A stretch of DNA of 64,000 nucleotides, taken from contig NZ_JAVYIM010000002.1 of assembly GCF_035968265.1 (NCBI RefSeq), forward strand, positions 186,001 through 250,000, written 5' to 3'. Every line of letters starts with the position of its first letter. The stretch's first letter is position 1. Positions 59,202-64,000 of the stretch are shown here, piece after piece. The DNA is from Nitrosarchaeum sp. (GTDB lineage: Archaea; Thermoproteota; Nitrososphaeria; Nitrososphaerales; Nitrosopumilaceae). The notes under the pieces were generated by a model that made no database searches, had not been told where the DNA came from, and saw only the letters and a program-made list of their open reading frames with translations. A program made the translations under genes and the position numbers.

Positions 59202-62081
59202 CTATTCGATCAATATGGCTGGTTTGAATGGTCTTGCATGTCTTGCCTTTGCTTTAGGGTCATAGATTCCATCATCTGATTCAGAAAACACATCAATATC
59301 TACTCCAAACTCCTTCTTTCCAATGTCAGTTAATTCGTTTGCCAAGAACTTTTTCTCATCAAATTCTTTTGATTCTAATTTCATCTGTCTGATTTCAGTT
59401 GGTTCTGATAAAATATCCTTGATTGTCTTTTGAACAAAGTCTGGAATTTTTTTAACATCTGAAGTTTCTGGATTTGCAATTAACTCCTTCATTACAATTC
59501 CCATGTTAGTTTGTCCTGACACCACTTTTTCCAAAATTGAATGATATACTTTGGATTTGAAAGAATCGGCAGTATAGATTGTAATTTTTTTTGGAGTGAT
59601 TTTTGTTACTTTGAGAATATTTGAAATATCGTCAATTAGTAATTTTAACAACTCTTCGGATTGAATTGCAGATGCATTGATACCATCTTCAGAATATTTT
59701 GGCCATTGCGATGTTGATGCTAGATCAGAGTGTCCCAGTTTTTCCCACATCTCTTCTGCTATATGTGGTGCAAATGGTGAAAGCATTGCAACACGTACTG
59801 AATTAATCTGATGTAAAATTCCTGCAATGTCTGTTCTATTTTTTGCATTTGTTCTTTTTGCGTACCAGCTAAGATCGGATTCAAATGAAAACAAGATATC
59901 GTGTAATGCTTCTCTCAGTCTCATTTTTTCAATAGATGTGGTTACCTGAGAAACCATACTCTGAGTTTTAGATAAAATCCACTTGTCTTCAGCTTCCAAA
60001 TTATCGATTTTCTCTGCTTTTAGTCTCGAACATTCGTTGTAGAGTGATTCTAGCTTGTTTTGAATGCCTGAGACTGACTCCATGTTAAAATCAGCATCCT
60101 GAAGTAATTCTGCTGATATGATTATGGCTAGTCTGATTGGATCTGCACCGTAATCTTGAATTGCTTTTCTTAATGGAATAATATTTCCCATGCTCTTTGA
60201 CATCTTAGAGCCATTCATCAATACAGAACCATTAACTACAATCTCTTTTGGCCAGTTGCTTTTAGGAAATATTGCAACATGATTAAGAACAAAAAATGTT
60301 AGATGATTTGGAACCAAATCACGTCCTGAATGTCTTGAGTCTACTGGATAAAAGTAATCAAACTCTTTTTTGATTTGATTAATTATATCCACTGTTAAAC
60401 CAGTAATTGAAGAGATGCTATTTGTATCACCTTTGTTTAAGAAAATATAATCAAAAAATTCTGGAGATAACTTTTCTGCCTTTAGTGTTCCGTCATTTAC
60501 AAATTTTGAAATTGTATAATATGCCATGTAAATTACAGAATCAGACAAGCTCTCTACAATCCAGTCTTTATCCCATGGTAATTTAGTTCCAAGTCCATGT
60601 TGTCTTGCACAAGCTCGTTCTCGCAGCCATCCAATTACATAGTTAAACTCTGATCTGATCTCTTGTGGTAAAATATTCATCTCATCAAAACATTTGGTAG
60701 CTAGTTCTTTCCAGTCTTTATCGCCATAATTTAGGAACCATTGATTGTTGAGAACCTTGACTACACATTCAGCTCCACATCTGCATCGAACAGGAGTGTT
60801 TGTTAGTTCTAGTAAAATATCTGCGTGATTATTTTTGATTAACCATTCCTTGATTGTATCTTTTGCATATGCTACTTTGATTCCGGCAAACTGTTCTGTG
60901 TTTTGTTTTAACTTTCCGCCATAGAATTCTTTTCCATAAACTTCCTTTGTTGCCTCTTCAAGTTTTGGATCACTCTGGTTTACAACACCGAATTTCTCAA
61001 CTGCTTCTTTTGCTGGATTTTCCCCAAATCCTTCAGTCTGAATTATTGAGATTGGGGTAATTTTAGCTACTTTTGAGGCTAATTCGGGCTCGATTTTTGA
61101 CTTTTTGAGGTCTTCAAGTGCCTGATAATCAAATGGCGCATGGGCTGGAACTGACATTACCATTCCAGTACCAGTCCCACTTTCAACAAAACTAGCTGGA
61201 AGCATTAGGATTGATTCGTTTCTATGTGGGACTGTGACAGACTTTCCAATTAGTTCAGAACCTTTTATCTCACCATCATATGTGATTTTTTTATCCAAAA
61301 ATTCTAACTTGTATGCACATTCTTTGCTTACAATCCATTTTTCATTATCTACTGTAATTTTCTTGTAAATAATTTCTGGATTAACCCAAAGATTGACAAC
61401 ACCAAAGATTGTTTCAGGTCGAAGCGTTGCAGTTGGAATGATATAATCTTCATACTTGAATTTAATTAAAATATACTCTGTAAAGTCTGGCTCCACATCT
61501 CCTAGTGTATCATGTTGTGATACTGGATTTTGATCTTTTGGACACCAGCCAACAGGATGTGATCCTTGAATGATTAGCTTTTTCTCCCTCAGCGTTTTGA
61601 TTTGCCACTCGATGAATTTACTGTACACTGGATCTATTGTTGTAAACTCTCGTCTCCAGTCAATAGAATATCCCATCTCAATCATTCCTGTCTTGATTTC
61701 TTTGTGGAAATAATCTGCAATCTTTACTGGCTCTACAAATGTCTTGATTGATTCTTCAGGCACTCCGTAAAGATTTTTCAAATTCTCAATAATCTCTTTG
61801 TCGTTTGCCTCTACTCTTTTTGCCATTCCAAGTATTGGAGTCCCAGTATAGTGAAACGCCATTGGAAACAAGACGTTAAACCCTTTCATTCTGTAGAATC
61901 TGGCATGAACATCAGCTAGTGTGTATGTTCTTCCATGTCCAATATGTTGAGGTGAGTTTGGATATGGATATGCAACTGTTATGAATTTTTTTTCCTTTTC
62001 ACTAGGATCTGTCTCAAAGTCTTTAGAGTCATTCCATCTCTTTCTCCACTTTGATTCTACTTCATTCCATCTTATTTCCAT
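59202..62081 (-). CDS. leuS: Leucyl-tRNA synthetase (archaeal type)
   Basis: A 959-residue class I synthetase. The HIGH motif is PNSPQHIGHGRTY (about residue 40) and the KMSKS motif is NGSKMSKSMGNI. The editing domain between them has TLRPETIFGVVNLWV and the threonine-rich pocket, so it can clear mischarged tRNA. Cys pairs (CRCGAEC) may hold zinc. The C-terminal helical anticodon-binding domain and archaeal extension are complete. It lies 4 nt downstream of alaS on the same strand. Confidence 0.97.
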   Translation of the reverse strand: MEIRWNEVESKWRKRWNDSKDFETDPSEKEKKFITVAYPYPNSPQHIGHGRTYTLADVHARFYRMKGFNVLFPMAFHYTGTPILGMAKRVEANDKEIIENLKNLYGVPEESIKTFVEPVKIADYFHKEIKTGMIEMGYSIDWRREFTTIDPVYSKFIEWQIKTLREKKLIIQGSHPVGWCPKDQNPVSQHDTLGDVEPDFTEYILIKFKYEDYIIPTATLRPETIFGVVNLWVNPEIIYKKITVDNEKWIVSKECAYKLEFLDKKITYDGEIKGSELIGKSVTVPHRNESILMLPASFVESGTGTGMVMSVPAHAPFDYQALEDLKKSKIEPELASKVAKITPISIIQTEGFGENPAKEAVEKFGVVNQSDPKLEEATKEVYGKEFYGGKLKQNTEQFAGIKVAYAKDTIKEWLIKNNHADILLELTNTPVRCRCGAECVVKVLNNQWFLNYGDKDWKELATKCFDEMNILPQEIRSEFNYVIGWLRERACARQHGLGTKLPWDKDWIVESLSDSVIYMAYYTISKFVNDGTLKAEKLSPEFFDYIFLNKGDTNSISSITGLTVDIINQIKKEFDYFYPVDSRHSGRDLVPNHLTFFVLNHVAIFPKSNWPKEIVVNGSVLMNGSKMSKSMGNIIPLRKAIQDYGADPIRLAIIISAELLQDADFNMESVSGIQNKLESLYNECSRLKAEKIDNLEAEDKWILSKTQSMVSQVTTSIEKMRLREALHDILFSFESDLSWYAKRTNAKNRTDIAGILHQINSVRVAMLSPFAPHIAEEMWEKLGHSDLASTSQWPKYSEDGINASAIQSEELLKLLIDDISNILKVTKITPKKITIYTADSFKSKVYHSILEKVVSGQTNMGIVMKELIANPETSDVKKIPDFVQKTIKDILSEPTEIRQMKLESKEFDEKKFLANELTDIGKKEFGVDIDVFSESDDGIYDPKAKARHARPFKPAILIE

Positions 62082-62085
62082 AGTA

Positions 62086-64000
62086 TCATCCTAAAATCAT
62101 TGATTTTGCTTTGGCTATTGCATCGTTTATTTTAGATGTGTCTTTTCCTCCACCCTGGGCAAACTTTGCGTCTCCGCCACCTGCTCCACCCAGTATTTCA
62201 GCCACGGATTTGGCAATAATTCCTGCATTCTTGCTCTTTGAGGCATCATCTCCAGAGTATGCTATTACTCTAATTGTTGGGCCTGATTCAAAAATTCCAA
62301 CATACACTGCATTTGGATTATCTTTGACTAGTTTTTTACCAAAGTTCATGTGGAAAAACTCGTCGTAATGTTTTGAATTTGTAAAACATGATTTTATTTT
62401 ATTTACGCTAATTTCAATTTCATCTATGACTCCACTACTTGTTTGGGTTGTGACTTGCTCTAGTAAAACAGGAATCTTTTCTTTTGCTTTTTGCTTTTCT
62501 TCTTCTCGCTGTTTGTCTTTTAGCTCTTTTTGCTTTTCTTCTTGTATTCTTTTTGTATTTTCAATCTCTTGTTGTTTTACATATTCTTTAGCAGTAGGAC
62601 CTGAGACAAATTCTAGTCTAACAACACCATCTTGAATTCGCTTAGTCTTTGTTATTTTGATTAGTTCAATGTCTTTTGTCTTTTTGACATGTGTTCCACC
62701 ACAAGCTTCAACATCAAAGTCTTCAATTGATATGATTCTAACAGATTTTACTGGAACTACACCTCCCTGATAAATCTTAAATCCGTATTTTTGTTCAGCT
62801 GTTCCCCTGTCATAGTTTTGTATGGTTACTACCATATCTTTTGCAACAATATTATTTGCAGCATTTTCAATTTCTTGTACTTGCTTGTCAGTTAATGATG
62901 AATGATGAGTGATGTCTAGTCTTGCATGATCATCTTCTTTGAATGCAGAGTGTTGCCATATCCAAGAACCTAAAACTCCTCTAGCTGATGAGTTTAGAAT
63001 GTGTGTACTGGTATGATTCTTTGTAATGTTTGATCTTCGTAGTGAATCTACTTTGCACTTTACAATTTCTCCTTGTTTTGGAATCACTCCATCTATCTCA
63101 TGAACTATAACTCCACCGTGTTTGTTTACATCCACTACTTTTGAGCCTGCAATGGTACCATAGTCTGGCTCTTGTCCGCCGCCTCTTGCATAAAACGAAG
63201 TTCTGTCAAGCACTACTGATTTATCAAAAACTTTGAGAACCTTTGCATCAAACTCCATTGGATCATCTTTGTAAAAGAGCATCTCAGTTTCTGGGATGTC
63301 GTCTAGCGGAAGTTGCTCGATGTCTTTTTTCTTGTCTGACTGGTGAAGATCAGATAATTTTGCATAAAATGATGAGGGAATTTCAGATATTACATTAATT
63401 TCTCGTAGATACTCTGGTGTAATTCCATCTGATTCGTATAGTGTAATCAATTCATCGACAGTTGGTTCTCTGCCTTTTCCTTTGAGGCGTTCTGCCATCT
63501 TTCCCATTCTGACCTTTGATTCAACATATCTTTCTGACTCTAATTTCAAGATGGTTTTAACATCTTGTCTTTTTTCATCTAATTCAGGATATGTATCTCT
63601 GAGATAATCAATGTGCATGTCTACCAACTCATCGATATCAATCTTGAGATTCATTCTATCCATCGTTCCATTGATTCTTCTTAGCATCATTCTTAGATTG
63701 TATCCGCCACCAACATTGCTTGGCAATGCACCATCAGTAATTGCAAATATCAGAGTTCTAAGATGATCTGCAATTAGATACATTCCTTCAAGTGGTGTGA
63801 TGATTCGATTAACTTGATCCTGTGTTAGTCCAGTTGTCTTTACGGCATTTCTTCTTACTTCTATCAAGTCATCATGAATTTCTAGATTCTTTGCAATTGC
63901 GGTAAAATATTTTCGCAGCATCTCAGAATCAGAGTCAATTCCAATCTTTTCAAACAGGTGATTGGTAATTGGACCAAAGCAGCAGTCATATGCAGTAGGA
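62086..64000 (-). CDS. alaS: Alanyl-tRNA synthetase, 5' end beyond window
   Basis: The gene continues past base 64000; at least 638 codons are here. The first part (from PTAYDCCFGPI) belongs to the class II aminoacylation and tRNA-recognition domains. The editing domain has HxxxH in NHTSTHILN and C-x-x-x-H in CGGTHVKKT, the zinc site that removes serine and glycine. A helical linker rich in Lys/Glu and a DHHA1 C-terminal domain with Gly-rich EILGGAGGGDAKFAQGGG follow. Archaeal AlaRS is about 900 residues, so about a third is missing. Confidence 0.95.
   Translation of the reverse strand, partial: PTAYDCCFGPITNHLFEKIGIDSDSEMLRKYFTAIAKNLEIHDDLIEVRRNAVKTTGLTQDQVNRIITPLEGMYLIADHLRTLIFAITDGALPSNVGGGYNLRMMLRRINGTMDRMNLKIDIDELVDMHIDYLRDTYPELDEKRQDVKTILKLESERYVESKVRMGKMAERLKGKGREPTVDELITLYESDGITPEYLREINVISEIPSSFYAKLSDLHQSDKKKDIEQLPLDDIPETEMLFYKDDPMEFDAKVLKVFDKSVVLDRTSFYARGGGQEPDYGTIAGSKVVDVNKHGGVIVHEIDGVIPKQGEIVKCKVDSLRRSNITKNHTSTHILNSSARGVLGSWIWQHSAFKEDDHARLDITHHSSLTDKQVQEIENAANNIVAKDMVVTIQNYDRGTAEQKYGFKIYQGGVVPVKSVRIISIEDFDVEACGGTHVKKTKDIELIKITKTKRIQDGVVRLEFVSGPTAKEYVKQQEIENTKRIQEEKQKELKDKQREEEKQKAKEKIPVLLEQVTTQTSSGVIDEIEISVNKIKSCFTNSKHYDEFFHMNFGKKLVKDNPNAVYVGIFESGPTIRVIAYSGDDASKSKNAGIIAKSVAEILGGAGGGDAKFAQGGGKDTSKINDAIAKAKSMILG

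Overview
The window is a 64 kb stretch of an AT-rich archaeal chromosome that reads as a marine ammonia-oxidising thaumarchaeon (Nitrososphaerota, Nitrosopumilus-like). The clues are one uninterrupted gene for RNA polymerase subunit A, at least three PEFG-CTERM surface proteins, archaeal ribosomal and polymerase operons, a mevalonate/isopentenyl phosphate kinase operon, many tiny zinc-ribbon proteins, TATA boxes about 25 nt from start codons (leaderless genes), and frequent TTG starts. The species call is inference from gene content; no rRNA or amo genes are present.

Layout. 1-6.1 kb: a truncated methyltransferase, UPF0147, a Rieske protein, a GNAT enzyme, an FAH-family enzyme, glutamyl-tRNA synthetase and small proteins around a FilR1-like regulator. 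6.2-12.4 kb: one long minus-strand operon, rpoN-eno-rpsB-MEMO-mevalonate kinase-isopentenyl phosphate kinase-Nudix isomerase-prenyl synthase, joining transcription, translation and isoprenoid lipid synthesis. tRNA-Leu(GAG) follows on the other strand. 12.6-18.6 kb: a translin-family protein, a three-gene operon (NAD(P)HX epimerase, metallo-beta-lactamase, CobT-like protein), glmS, and rpsM-rpsD. 19-23.5 kb: a metal-handling cluster (multicopper oxidase, ZIP transporter, convergent CDF transporter) with a DtxR-like nested palindrome. 23.6-29.8 kb: secreted or surface proteins. 29.8-36.5 kb: a B12-binding radical SAM enzyme and a divergon, mdh-larB against larC-larE-cysteine desulfurase, which encodes nickel-pincer cofactor synthesis. 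36.5-40.6 kb: four tandem surface-protein paralogues; three share identical 3' ends, and a decayed region sits among them. 40.7-53.1 kb: rpoH-rpoB-rpoA-LSm, two surface proteins, then L30e-nusA-S12-S7. 53.1-59 kb: tRNA-Gln(CTG) with two predicted introns, a geranylgeranyl-reductase-like enzyme, a nitroreductase, an unrecognised helix/membrane/helix operon, a broken rhodanese gene, two 33-residue zinc proteins and a DoxX protein with twin operators. 59.2-64 kb: leuS and the 3' part of alaS.

The items most worth a second look are: the nickel-pincer divergon that shares a promoter region with malate dehydrogenase; the Nudix isomerase whose catalytic Cys67 is Ala; the tRNA-Gln with a near-perfect splice motif in its D-loop; the PEFG array with homogenised ends and a shared promoter palindrome; the three-gene operon at 56.5-57.7 kb; and the regulatory palindromes before the multicopper oxidase and DoxX genes. 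Function calls rest on motifs and context read by eye; no database search was possible.
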